DNA of 64,000 nt, from assembly GCA_964036315.1 (NCBI GenBank), contig OZ038485.1:95893611-95957610 (forward strand). The letters are read 5' to 3'. How positions within the stretch are numbered: position 1 is the stretch's first letter; each line of letters opens with the position of its first letter. Source of the stretch: Acanthosepion esculentum (Eukaryota; Mollusca; Cephalopoda; Sepiida; Sepiidae). The notes under the pieces are model-generated. The model did not search any database, was not told where the DNA came from, and saw only the letters and a list, made by a program, of their open reading frames with translations. A program made the translations under genes and the position numbers. Below are positions 34,775 through 46,560 of the stretch, one piece after another.

Positions 34775-35695
34775 GAAATAGTAATATTAGCTGTTTCCTT
34801 ATAAGGAAACATTCAGGATTCATTTGCTGAATAGTCAGTACTACTGCTGATTTAAATTTATAAAATCTTTCTCTTACAACAATTTTTAAGGAAAAATAGG
34901 TTTCTCAAATCCATTAGTAGTTGTTGCTCTCTCCAGCAATAATGGGGTTTCCTTCCTAACTTTATTTGAGGTAGCATGGAATGTCAACATCTTTATTATG
35001 TCATTATTTTCTCTTTGAGTTGCATATGCTGTCTATTTTAGTTTTTGTTGCTGTTGGTAGTCCTCAATTTATGTGGTTTCTCTTACTTGGTACAGTTTCT
35101 TATTTGTGATTCTGTAGTGCCAGTCCACAAAGAAGGGTGATCTTTGCCAAGACACTCAGACTTCACTTGTTCAAAGTTTTTTTTTAACCATTGATCTTAG
35201 AAAGCGGTAGTATATATTTCTCAATGGGTTTGGAATCATGCATGACGTCCATATGAAGGTCTTGATCTGATGAGGCTATTTAAGAACATAACTTCAGTTT
35301 TCAGGTTGTTGTTGTTTTGGCTTTGTAGCAGTTTGCAGTGTTGGATGAAACTACCTCTGGTGCAGACTATTCTATATTCATTTTCTTTTTCTACTTTACT
35401 AAATTTGTTATAGCTGATCCATACACAAAGTATCTTAAGTGTTTAGTATTTACTAATTCCACATCCTGAATTCTTATGGATTCAGGGTAGGTGCCATCAC
35501 TGCTTTCATTCCAATTCCAGAGCATAGTTTCTGTTTTGCAAAAGTTTGAGTCCTATTTCTTGGAACACTTGTAAAGTTGTATTTTTGGTTCTTGTAGATT
35601 TGTAGACTTGAAACAAGTCTGATGTTTGTTGGTTGGTGAGGCTCATTACTAGATAACAACTCAAGATATAAAACAAAGAAAACGATTGTCATCTT
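34775..35695. repeat. Dispersed ~0.8-kb repeat, copy 1
   Basis: Diverged copy of 49470-50190 in the same orientation. Shared words include ccttataaggaaacatt, tattatgtcattattttct and tttgttata-ctgatccatacac. Minus-strand frames are broken and no family is recognised. 33830-34775 upstream shows nothing. Confidence 0.7.
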
Positions 35696-35990
35696 TCACA
35701 ATCTACCTATATATGGTATGTACAATACGTTGTTACTACAAACCAAAACTCATCTTACATTTGTAAGAATTCTGCTTACATCATTCAAAGATATAAATAA
35801 CTGACCTATATATTATGTCATATAACTTATGATACAAGGCATTACTTAAACTAACTTGTCCACTTGCAACAATTGCGGGGAAAATATGGGTCTAGGCAAT
35901 AATTTTCATACCATTCCTCAAGCCATGTCATTGAGAAGATAAAAAAAATAAAATATATTGATCTTTAAAATTAAAAAAAATTTTTTTTTT

Positions 35991-36280
35991 TACTCATTTT
36001 AGAAGTGGGGCACCTGTTCATAATATAAATAGTGCCAATTCAATCGTTGACTTCTTAAACAGTTTTCTGTACTCTGATTTTATTTACAAATGTCAAGTTT
36101 GAAACTGCTTACATCATTTATAACCTATGTACTACCTTTTCTCAGTTCATAATAGTATACAGTTATCAATGACAGTTTCAAACTTGACATTTATTAAAAA
36201 CAATGTACAGACAGCAATCTTTAAAAAGTTAGGGATCAATTTCACAGTATATTATGAACAGGACCCCCTTCTAAAATGAT
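35991..36280. mobile_element. Foldback MITE with long arms
   Basis: Left arm about 35991-36115 and right arm about 36160-36280 are imperfect inverted copies (cattttagaagtggggc against cccccttctaaaatg; caagtttgaaactg against cagtttcaaacttg). No coding. A related single arm lies at about 37645-37765. Confidence 0.78.
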
Positions 36281-36849
36281 TAAACCAAAAAAAAAAATAT
36301 TTTATTTTGACAAATGTTGTGGGTAGAGGAAGGTCTAATGCATGTACATACATTAAATTTTTTTTTCATTTAATTTTTTATGAGCACATCAGTCAATTTA
36401 AATGGTGCCTTTTGTAAGTTATGTCATTTGTTGAGATCTTGTATATGTCATTAAAAGATGAAAATAATTCTGTGCCAAACACATGATAAATTGAAATATG
36501 TTTATCCTAACCAGTATTTAGCCATCAATAACCTTTGCACAACTCTCAACTTTCAGTTTTATACTTTTATATCAAATTGTAATTGGAACATTTTTTTTAT
36601 ATCAGGAATTACTGATCTGTTTTTCATTGATGTTTTGTATGTTAGATGGTTTGTTTAAAATTTTTAATAAAGGTGTAAGTTAACTGGTGTGAACTTGAGT
36701 AACCCAATATTCTCTTCTCTGTGGGAGGGCAAAGAAGATAGGCTTTTAGTCAGATGATCAATAAATTTGTCTTTTGTTCTCTTGATCAAATTTCTTGTCT
36801 AATCTATACTCACTGAATAAAATAGATGGTTTCCTTGCTTAAGTTGGTG

Positions 36850-37540
36850 AATGCTGTTATAATCCTTGCCTTCAGCCCATCTTTGGTGTTACAAGGAGTT
36901 TTGTTGGTCTCTTGCTCAACTGCGCCCCACACACAATACTCAAGGGGGTTGCAGTCTGGGGAGTTAGATGGCTAGATGTAAGGGGTGATGTGATTGCAGA
37001 AATTGTCTGACAACCATGACTTGGTTCTCCTGCTTGTGTGGCATGATGCAGAATCCTGTTGTCAGACATAGCATATTCCAACAGTCACCCTTTTGACCCA
37101 GAACAGCACTACCTCCTCAAGGCACTTGATGTAGGCCTCTGTGTTGAGTCTGAGGCCCTCACCAACAATTTTGTGAGTTCTTTCCTTAGAACAATTAGTT
37201 TTCCAAACTGCCATACTTTCTTAATAACCATTAGAATCATTCAACTTTTTCCGAATCCTCTGTACTGTCCTCAGATTGGCACCAAACATTCTGAAATGTT
37301 CATATTGGAGCTTCTAGTGAGAATGCCAAGCAGTACAGCATGCAGTTTCCAAATTTCTGGTGAAGTGAATTGTCATGGTGCTCAACTAAACCCTACTATG
37401 CTGTGAAATTGACAAAATAAAAAAACGAACAGCACACATGCGCAAAATTAAAAATATAAAATGGCAACAATTTACCCATTGCACCGTGTATTTAGGCTAT
37501 AAATGGTCCAGTTTTAAAAAATTTTTTTAATAGTTTAGCA
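36850..37540 (-). pseudogene. Internally deleted Tc1/mariner transposase
   Basis: Minus-strand reading: an HTH part (FGANLRTVQRIRKKLN, about 37235-37285) is followed after a short gap by VGEGLRLNTEAYIKCLEEVV (about 37110-37170), then QQDSASCHTSRRT near 37040 (catalytic Asp region), then the C-terminal SPDCNPLEYCVWGAVEQETN (about 36910-36970). The DET-type first catalytic block is missing between HTH and VGEGLRLN. Stops and frameshifts are present. A non-autonomous, dead derivative. Confidence 0.82.
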
Positions 37541-37571
37541 TTAATTAAACTTCTAACCATAACATTTGTCA

Positions 37572-37573
<2 letters not shown>

Positions 37574-37632
<59 letters not shown>
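37574..37632. repeat. (TA)n microsatellite
   Basis: About 58 bases of TA between the mariner relic and a single foldback arm. Confidence 0.95.
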
Positions 37633-37636
<4 letters not shown>

Positions 37637-37764
37637 TTTTAAATTTATTTTAGGAGGGTATTTTCATAGTATAGTGTCAAATCTCCCCTGACTTTTTAAG
37701 GAGTTATGTACTTATTTACAAATATCAAGTTTGAAATTGTGGTTATATCATTGATAACTAGGAA

Positions 37765-38735
37765 AAAAGACAACCTCCGAAGCTCATTAGCTTGAAACCA
37801 AACTGTTTTAAAGAACTAAGGCCATTAACTTGGATTTTAACTCTTATTTGTTTATATATTATCAGAAACAAAAACAGATTTTTTTTTTAATGCCATGTGC
37901 CAATGTCTTCAGGACTTAGGCAATCTCTGCATAACACAGATTCCTTTTCTTTATCTGTAAATTGCCATGCTGTCTGAGAAAAGATAGTGGTTTCTCATTG
38001 CTTTCTTAATGGTTCAGAGTTTTCCTTTTCTTAGAATGATTTCATCCAAGGTGAGAGAGAGCCCTGTCTACCCATCTATTTCATTTATAGCTGGGAAGGG
38101 TGAGGAGACAAAATGGGGTCATGCTTTTTCCAAGGGCATTAGTCTGAAAGCCAGTAATTTGAACTTGCCAATTTTTCTTTCTGTATCTATCATTGCTACC
38201 TGCATATTAAGGCAAAAATATGAAAAAAAAAAACCTTTGATAAAAAAACTAAAAACAAAAATCAAGGCTTTGATTTCTAGCTTTACAAAAATCATTTTGA
38301 TACTTTGTGATTCATGAAGTTCAGCCTTTTTAACCAAATAAAATCTTGCTCAGATGTTGTTTTAATAATATTTATTACCAGTGTTTTATTTTTTCTCTAT
38401 TGGGATTATTTTATTTATGTATATTTTTGGTCTGTCAGTGGAGTGGGTGGGGAAAGGCATGTTTATCGTTGCATGTGCAAAGGAGGTTTAAGTAGGAATT
38501 TTTGAAGTTTTTTTCTTTTTCTTAAGAATTGTAGCAGACAGTACAATCCTAAGAATGTTATCTGCAGCTGTGTGAATGGAATGTCTTACCATAAATGTTT
38601 AAGATGAAACTGCTGTTTGTAGTTCCAGTTCACCTTTTCAAAGATTACTTAAAAAATGTATACCAAACTATAGTTGCTCAATAAATTTTCTCTTATTTAT
38701 TTATTTTTTTTGGTAAAGATCATTAGTGGAGGCAT
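37765..38735. other. No recognised gene
   Basis: 38010-38130 is slightly less AT-rich with an open frame, but no family is recognised. Nothing else is supported. Confidence 0.45.
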
Positions 38736-38738
38736 GGT

Positions 38739-39130
38739 GGAGTAATGGATAGCAGCTCGGATTGAGGAACTGGAGAGCCAAGTTTGAATTCCAGTTGAGT
38801 TCATTATATTCACTTATGTGCTAATACCCTTGGGAAATGTATAAATCCATCTATTTCCCTCCCATCTATGGGTAAATAGCAGGACAGACTGAATTCTATA
38901 GCCTTGGGTGGCAACCAGTCTAGGAGAAGGACAACTCTGAAAACCTCCCACTATGGGTTAAATAGCCTTTCCAACCCACAGATCCTATAGTCTTGGTTGA
39001 CAACTAGGCTAGGTGAAGGAAAACTCAGAATTTAAACTAATCTGGAGAGGATTGGGCTATCTTGCTCAGCAAACACTACTGCAGCTGTGGTGCCCCTATG
39101 ACCTTAATGGATTATGGGACTCGTGATCAT
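38739..39130 (+). repeat. tRNA-derived SINE, family A, with internal duplication
   Basis: The head ggtggagtaatggatagcag and the B-box-like caagtttgaattccag are followed by the body (cttgggaaatgtataaatcc). A ~90-bp block is duplicated: 38868-38945 and 38958-39035 both run from ctatgggt(t)aaatagc to aact(c)-agaa words. Confidence 0.78.
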
Positions 39131-39944
39131 GAAAGATTATTGGTCAAATGTATTTTGCTCTCCCCCTCTCTCAATAATTCAAAGATCTCTGCTGAAACCA
39201 CCATAAATACGACGAGAATATATTTTTTGATAGTGTTTGATTAACAAATATGTTGTTTATCTTCTGAAGATGTGATGAATAAATATCAAAATATCAGTAA
39301 AAGGCAGCCAGATTCTTTCATCCTTTTGTTCTAAAATTCTCTGATGAGTGATACTTTTCTTTAAATTGTAAGATCTATTTCTAGAAAGCTTTTTATTTAT
39401 TCATTTTTTTTTTTTTTTGTCGGAGTCAAGTAGTGTTACTATTATACATGGTTTCATTTGCATCAGTTTATTCCTATTTCTGGGACACATAACGAGGAAA
39501 GAGGGCTTGGAGAGTTTGTCATGCAGAGGGAAATGGCAAGTAACTTACCTAACAAGCTTGTATATATGGATAGCAGAACAGAGACTGGGAAGGATAGTAA
39601 GAGGACGACCATTGCTTAGTTACAAAAAATAAATAACTTGTAGAGTGCCTTGATCATCAATGTCCTGAAGGCACATTGCACATAAGAGGTTGGTTACTAT
39701 ACCTGATAGACACCCGTCAATGAAATGGGATAAAATATTTTAAGGAGTATGATCCAAAAGAATTGATGTATTAGTGACTTGTAAAATACTCTCTGACCTT
39801 TTTATTTACTTTTATATATTTTGTAATTGTCAGTCATTCAAGATTTGAAATTAATATTTGAAATCTCTTGCCACATTATCAGGGTAGAGATCAGCAAAGC
39901 CATTGCTTTTTCTCTTTATTTTTGAACATTATAAACAACCAAAT

Positions 39945-40260
39945 GTCTGGACATGTATATAATGGTTAGCAGCATAGAAAGTGGCATCAGTATATCAAAT
40001 TCTGCCCCGGTTTGTTGCATTCACTTTCTTTGTGAAAGTCTTGAATCCATTTCTTCTCTTCTAAATAGGTGGGGCTCTCTAGTTTTTGTTGGCAGCCAGT
40101 TTAGAAGGATAACTTTGAAATCAAAAGTGCGGAGAATCCTATGAGAAACCACACCACTATCTTACCCAAGAAGACATAGCAATTCAGAGATTAAAGAAAA
40201 AGGGAATGTGTGGAGAGCCATAATCATCTATGTGTTGAAGAAATACATTTTGATGTTTGG
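39945..40260 (+). repeat. SINE family E, long copy
   Basis: The tRNA-like start tataatggttagcagcatag leads into a body that resembles family A (ttggcagccagtttagaagg) and a family E 3' part. Further 3' fragments lie at 39600-39690 and 40950-41115. Confidence 0.6.
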
Positions 40261-40288
40261 TAACCTTTATGTAATTTATTCAAATTGA

Positions 40289-40368
40289 GAAATGTATTTA
40301 AATAACTAAGTTCTGTTTAGAAAAACCGTTTTTTTCTAAATAGAACTTTGCTATTTAAATACATTTTC
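40289..40368. repeat. Long hairpin (~37-bp arms)
   Basis: Arms 40289-40325 and 40329-40368 are near-perfect inverted copies separated by only a few bases (ccg). One G-U-compatible change and one bulge. Size and shape resemble a small-RNA precursor or a minimal MITE. Confidence 0.75.
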
Positions 40369-41114
40369 TTTGTGTCATTTAGTGATAGTTTTTTTATTTA
40401 CATTTTTCAGCAGTAGTTTATTAATTTTTAATGTAAATAAACAAAACATGCCCAGTGATTTTTTTTTTTTCTTAAACTTCTCATTTCTAGCATGTACAAA
40501 TGCTAAAAATTGTCAGTGCATTTAATCAGTTTAAAAATAGTTTTTTTCTCATAAAAAAAAATGATTTTTTGAATTTCGATATCTACAATGCTTAATTACT
40601 GTACTATTTCTAAAGATGTTTGAATTTTATAAAATTTACTTGAAAATGTATTTTCACTAACTCTTGTGGCATACTTAGAGGTAGTTTATGGCATACATTG
40701 TGAAAATTGCTGGTCTCTTTATAATTCATGTTTAAATTGGATGACAAGACATCAGCATAGAACATGTGTATCCAAATCATGTTGTCGTTTTCATTACTTT
40801 CGATTCCCTATTAGCCAAACAGGTTTCTCTCATCTGAACTTATTTCAGTCTCATCATCACTTGTATAAGCAATGATATAATTCAGAGTTTATTATAATCA
40901 AAGTGTGATTATCAACTACAGGCAATTAAAGAGTCACAATATTTTGCATTCAGTTACAGTTTAGGAGAAAGAGTGTTTGGAATTTAAAATGTGGAGAAAG
41001 TAACAGGAAACCAATCCACTCTCTTTCCTAAGAAGTCATGGCAATTTATATATAATAAAAGAAATAATATCAGTGGAAAGCTATAATTGCCTAAATCCTG
41101 AAGGGACATGGCAT

Positions 41115-41649
41115 TAAACAAAAACAAAACCTTGTGTTTGTTTTTATTGTTTTTAAATGATCTTCATCACCTTGTTGATTAAAACAATAAGTATCCAAGT
41201 TTGAATAAGGGGAATAATTATGTTTTTTTCACCTCAGAATTCCAGCTATTTTGTTTGTCTCCATTTACTGTTTGTTTTTTGTTTTGCTTTTTCTTCAAAT
41301 GTACAATTAAGTACAGGAAGTGGCAATGAAGTGGTTGCAAAAACCTGGAGTAGGCTGGGGCAAGAATCTGTGAAACCTGTTCTCCCCAACTCCTTTCTCT
41401 CCTTCCAGTGCGGCCACCATATCTGGAGGGTGACTGACTGCATGAAATAATGTAGCAGATGGCAAAATGGTATTACTCTTTCATGAAGAATTCTCTGATG
41501 GAGGAAAGGTTTGGTGAGAAAATATGAAAGTTTATTTACTACCTTGCAAATCATTTTGTACTCAAAGCTTTTGGTTTTAAGTTCTTGTCCAGATGGTAAT
41601 AGGAAGACGTGTCTTCACTCTTCTAGTAGCCAATTTCATTATTTTTTTT
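41115..41649. other. No recognised gene
   Basis: The 41246-41554 stretch is open on the minus strand for about 100 codons and is less AT-rich, yet matches nothing known to me. Left unassigned. Confidence 0.4.
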
Positions 41650-41696
41650 TTAACCATTACCACGTTAATTTCTTTCTAGAATTTTTCCCCCTGACA

Positions 41697-41734
<38 letters not shown>

Positions 41735-41747
41735 TGCAAAACATGAA

Positions 41748-41790
41748 CACCTACTGTTTTAAAATTATTATAATTTTAAAACAGTAGGTG
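41748..41790. repeat. Perfect 43-bp palindrome
   Basis: Arms of 21 bases around position 41769, with no mismatch. It follows a ~32-base T run (41698-41729). Confidence 0.9.
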
Positions 41791-42229
41791 TATTGTATTT
41801 GTATTGTGTGTATGGATTTTTTTGTATACTAATGAAAGAATGAACATGTAATATTTTGCATATGTGTTTTAATATTGAATACAAAAAATTGAAACACGAA
41901 ATAAAAAACAAATACATTAAGAAATACCTTAACAATTTAACATACTTTAACTTTTATTACCCCTTATGGAGTTCTGGGGTACAGTAAGAAGCAAAATAGC
42001 TAAGAAGGCTTTCATTTTGTCAAAACAGTGACATGCTTCCTTGTGTTTACGAGAAGACACCAACATTTGTTTGGTCTTTCTTTCACCTGACTAGCATATT
42101 TATTTGTCTCATTGACTATAAACTGTTAAAATAATTTACCTTCAGAAAGGCTATCAGATACATCAATGGCGCCATTAGCATCCATAAAATTAGTCAGCCA
42201 TGGATGATAGTAGCCACTAGTGATTATCA

Positions 42230-42376
42230 TCATTTTCTTTCATGTAGTGACGCGTGGTTATTATCTTTGACGAATTCACCGTCAATATCCGTTTGAGTAA
42301 AGCCTTCAAAATCACTGGAGTCTGAATCAAAGGAAAACTCCTGAATAAAGGCTTCGTTGGATGTTGATGTGGCCAT
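42230..42376 (-). pseudogene. piggyBac transposase N-terminus (48 codons, then stop)
   Basis: Starts at an ATG (42376) and encodes an acidic N-terminus containing FSFDSDSSDFEGFTQTDID, typical of animal piggyBac-derived transposases. After the stop, other frames continue with YYHPWLTNFMDANGAIDV (about 42155-42210) and, near 42000-42050, MKAFLAILLL, which corresponds to the start of the DDE_Tnp_1_7 domain. The catalytic Asp residues and C-terminal cysteine-rich region are absent. Dead relic. Confidence 0.75.
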
Positions 42377-42771
42377 GTTTGTTTACAAAAAAAATCCTGA
42401 AAAAATTAACATGAGTTTCATTGATGTTACACCTCATGTAGTCTAGAAGAATTCAAAATGGCATTGAAAAACTAAAGTTTAGCCTCATTCCCAAGCAGTA
42501 GTAGGTGATTTCCAGCTTAAAATACTGGAAATAGCAGTTGACAAGTGTTTATTTATAGCAACCGTCTCACGGTGACAGAATGCACCTAGAGCTGCAAAGG
42601 GAGAGAATTCTATGCCGACATTCTTGCCTACAGCATGGTAACGGTTAAATGTTATAAAAGTCAGCTTTTATCACATTAATTGTTATTTTGGTGGATATTC
42701 ATATTTGAATATATGCTCAGTTTATTTATTAAACAGTATATTTATTTATTTTTGTTTACCATCCTGGATAT

Positions 42772-43136
42772 GATAAACTACATCCATGTCTCGGGTAAGA
42801 CAATAAACTATGTCCAACAGCTGGAGGTTTTGAGGAGTATGGAAACAACTCTTAATTGCTGGTGTTCTCAGGTCTACCCTGACCCAGGGTGGCAGCACCT
42901 GTTAGGGCTCCCAGCTTTGGGCAAATAGTTAACTCCCAAACTGGGGTCAAAATGTTATGAAAGTGTAAGAATAGGTTTTAATATCAGAAATACTTTGTAA
43001 AAAAAATTATTAGCAGCAATACATTATTACCAATTATACATTTAAAAAAAAAAATACTACCAGCAATAAAAACTTTGTCGGCATTAAATAACCCATGGTG
43101 GTTGATATGCTGTAAACCAAACCAAACCTACTGGCT
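42772..43136 (+). mobile_element. Retroposon family R, copy 3 (7-bp target duplication)
   Basis: Same layout as 20061-20413. Flanks TGGATAT at 42765-42771 and 43137-43143. The start word ataaactac/ataaactatgtcc occurs twice, a small internal duplication. Confidence 0.8.
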
Positions 43137-43139
43137 TGG

Positions 43140-43680
43140 ATATACAAGAAATCTTATTAAAGAGATGTACTCTCTGGCTGGATGTGAATTTGTTCCCCTA
43201 GACAGAGAGAACCGCCATTAGATCCAATGTGCTCTATACCAGCTCGGTTAATCAAACACAAACAAGGCTGAATAGTGCTTTTAAGTGAAATCCTTGTCAT
43301 AGATTCTAGAAATTTTGTATCTGCTCAGTTTCATATTCAAATGTAAACAAAGCAATGTTTAAAGAAGTAATGGATTTTTTATTTATTAATCTGACAGATT
43401 TTATCACTTTAAACATTATTTTGGTGGATACTCATATTTCAAGGATCTATGACTAGAAGGCCTTTGCTTAAAGGCCCTATTCAACCTTGCTTGATCGGCA
43501 AAAGATTTCATGAGGATAGTAGATGAAAATAAATAAATATACTATTTAATAAATGGAGTATCTACACAAATATGAGTATCCACCAATGACAGATTAATCA
43601 AATCAAAATCCTTTACTACTTTTGAAAAAGTTAGCTTGTATAATACTTTAACTATAGGTTACTAATTACATTCTTGTAGC
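43140..43680. repeat. Family D copies, one inverted
   Basis: 43330-43445 repeats the block at 8545-8640 (gtggatactcatatttcaa), and about 43530-43600 is an inverted copy (atatgagtatccaccaatg). 42660-42760 is another. No coding. Confidence 0.55.
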
Positions 43681-44530
43681 TCCAGAGCTAAACAAAGTAT
43701 TAAGAAACCAGAAGTTGGAACCTGAGGTAATGAGACTATTAGGAAATGTAAAAAAAAAAAAAAAAAAAGAAATTAGAGAACAAGCACAAAGTTTACAGAC
43801 ATATTTTGCACAAAAACGTGAAAACTTATTGTGATAAGTTATAAAGGCAATATTAAAGTGAAAGGTATGCTCTGTTCTGAAACTTGTTTTAGAAGACTTT
43901 CAGACATTTCTTGTATGAGCTGTTGTATTTCTTCACATGAAATAGATTGTGAAGCATCCATAATAATCTTGCAAAATTTCTTTACTGGTAAATTGCTGTT
44001 CCCCAATGTAAACCTTCCTTTTTGGGCTGCTATCAGGCTATGTTTGAATGAGCAAGCTTGCCACTTCATCAAACCTCCTTTGAAACACCCTCCATCTTCT
44101 CTCATCTTTTGCCACTTGATTTAGGACTTTTAATGTCCTGTAGTTTTCAATGTCAGAAAGTCTAAAGTATTCATAGCTTGACAATATTTTTTAACCTCTC
44201 TTGATACAGAATATAAATAATTGAGATAATCCTGAAGTAGTCTTTATCAGATCTGCATCAGAATTGTCCAAGACCTTCAATGATCTTCTTCACAGTTCAG
44301 TGATCATTTTTACAATTCCTACTGATTTGCCTTTTGCAAGTTTTGAAGTTATTAAATGTTTCTCTTTATCCGTCAAATTAGTCTTATGGCTCATTTTAAA
44401 GCATCAAACTCGCAATGTGGCTATTAATTTCAGAATTAAATATTCAGGCCATTTTATACAAAAGGCTTCTGTTTTTTTTCTCTCTAAATCTATGCAGAAT
44501 GAACCGGCTTTCATTCTATGTGGATAGATG
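43680..44530 (-). pseudogene. Probable Tc1/mariner-type transposase relic
   Basis: Minus-strand reading near 44290-44395 gives MSHKTNLTDKEKHLITSKLA and GKSVGIVKMI, like the helix-turn-helix start of Tc1-like transposases. Further on, VLNQVAKDERRWRVFQRRFD (about 44065-44125) is coding-like but not assigned. No catalytic motifs are seen. Confidence 0.45.
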
Positions 44531-45199
44531 TTGACATCATTCAACAAATAAGCCTTTAGATTCCAATAAGTATTTTATGTATTGATAAAACAGGAAGTTG
44601 CAATAAAATATGTTGTTTTGAAAAAGTTAAGTTTTATAAAGATCTATTTAATATGCACATTATTAATGATTCTAGTGCTTAATACTTTTGGTATTTTTTG
44701 TAAACTTTATAAATCCATTTCTTAATTTCAAAATTGTGCTGGATTCCTATTGCCTCAATAATTAGTTATGAGTGATTTTGGAGCTACTAGTACAGCTCTT
44801 AGTCGAGAGCTTTAGTGTATTTTTAATAAGTAAAACCCATCCACTAGTTTTGTGTACATGATATCCAGAGAAGTAATAAGTAATACTTTGGAGAAATTAC
44901 TGATATTTGTTTAAAATAGAACATTTAATAATAAAAAAAAAATTTAAAAAATTGTTCATCTTTTAACCATATTGAAATTGACTTATATTGAACTGGTTAT
45001 TGATGATGTTTTCTCTTGTAGATTAACTATTTGATGGTTTAAATTGGATTTACTTAGTGACAGTAGATATAATCAGGGTCTTGTTTGTACTTGGAATGCA
45101 TATGTGAATCTCTGACAGAATTTGTTTTGAATAAAGTTAGGCAATGTAGCTAATTGTTTACTTCTATTTCAGGATACTATCATTGTTTCTGAATGTGTT

Positions 45200-45320
45200 G
45201 AATACACTGAATACTTTAACGAAATCCACTGATCCTCATATGATCTCTGAAGTTAAGCAATATTGCATCTGGTAAATATTGAGTGAATGACAATTTTAAA
45301 ATGATTCCAGGTGGTCTGAA
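45200..45320 (+). repeat. Degenerate 5S rRNA-derived SINE head
   Basis: tgatctctgaagttaagcaa aligns to the 5S internal promoter, and gtaaatattgagtgaatgac with ttccaggtg to the 3' half. No clear tRNA-like part follows. Confidence 0.5.
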
Positions 45321-45339
45321 CATTTTCATGAATACTTAC

Positions 45340-46560
45340 ATAATAAATACTTTTTTTTTTTTTTTCCACCACAAGCCAGGCAATAATGCCACTAAGATAC
45401 AAAAGGTTACTGGGAGTGAAAGAGTATGAGAAGACTTTAGTGAGGTGAAGAGAAATGAAATAAAAAGAACAGGAAGACAGAAGATGGTAATTGGCATTGC
45501 ATTTAAATTTTTGACAATTGTAGGTGGCAGGGATTCAAGAAATTTGGAGTTCATCAAATGAGAAGTAAAAAAGAAATATTAAATTCAACTGTATGTTCTA
45601 TTCTAACTAGTTCAGCAGTAAAATAGTGACACCTAGTTGCCAGTCTAGTAGCATACTTAAATTCATGCTGGAGGAAAATGCTCACTAGAAAAATTGCCAA
45701 GATATTTGTAGAAAAGAAGCCGCCACATCATGTTGGTGAGAAAGTGACTGAAGTTGAGATGCCAGGTCAAGATGGATTACATTACAGACCCTTTGAATTT
45801 TGTTAAGAATCTTGATATATATATATATATAATAAGGGCACCAGATTAGATATGGCAGAAATAATGCACGGATCAATGGTAGATTTATAAATTTGCAAGA
45901 TGGATTCTGACAAGAAAAATTGTCTGACATGTCACAGTGAACTGTTTTTTCCTTACAGTAGAACTAGCAATTGATTCCACTTCATGTTACTGGACAACAT
46001 GAGCCAAAGAAGGTGCAGAGAGTTGCTCTCCTGGAGGTTAGCATCAGCCATGCTGATGGCAGTCAGAAAAGGTTCTCTATGGTGATTAAATGAAGGTAGT
46101 TTTGTTTTGGAGGTATTAAAATTTAAATAGTTCTTTTCAAGAGCAGTTGCCAGTTTTACTAGGTTAAGCCTGTTGGACTTGCTACTAAGGCAGGGGTAAA
46201 TAGTTGTCACCAGCATAAATTCCTAGTTTGGAATTGATGACATTGGGAAGATCGTTGATGAAGATGAGAAACAATGATATAGCCCTGGAGTGGGGGGCCT
46301 CTCCCACATTAATGTGAAATGAACTAGAAGTGTCGATTCAATTTGACCTTCATTACATGATTTGTTAGGAATGTTTGAATTAATCCAAATATTCATTCAG
46401 GGGCAGTAGCCTTTGAGCTTGTGGAGAAGGCCAGCATGCCAAACATTATTGAATGCCTTCAAGATATCTAGAGCTACAACCTGAGCTTCAATGTTAGCTG
46501 TTAACAGATCAGTGGTAGACCTGGAAAAATGAAAGTCTTATTGTTTATCCAAAAAGAGTT
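45340..46560 (-). pseudogene. CR1/Jockey-like LINE reverse transcriptase relic
   Basis: Minus-strand blocks in order: IEAQVVALDILKAFNNVWHA (about 46425-46485, RT motif A), a short NVGEAP-like region, FLIFINDLP-like words (about 46240-46275), KLPSFNHHREPFLTAISMAD (about 46050-46110), DLASQLQSLSHQHDV (about 45730-45775), then the tail caggcaataatgccactaag at about 45376-45396. The frames are broken. Same family as 22850-24715. Confidence 0.85.

Larger units (their letters stand above)
41650..42648 (-). mobile_element. Short piggyBac-type element with TTAA ends
   Basis: Both ends are TTAA followed by matching terminal repeats: CCATTACCACG from 41654 (plus) and CCGTTACCATG from 42644 (minus), 9 of 11 identical. 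Total length is about 1 kb, far below an autonomous piggyBac. It holds an N-terminal transposase part on the minus strand (42230-42376 and downstream). The left side also contains a long T run and a perfect palindrome (41748-41790). The internal deletion makes it non-autonomous. Confidence 0.85.

Noticed and set aside
38026..38071. Possible 16-base microexon between cttttcttag and gtgagag
   Set aside because: Such short signal pairs arise by chance in T-rich DNA; no supporting frame.
41246..41554. 102-codon minus frame with an acceptor-like site on the plus strand (ctctccttccag)
   Set aside because: No recognisable domain; the plus-strand reading ends after 13 codons.
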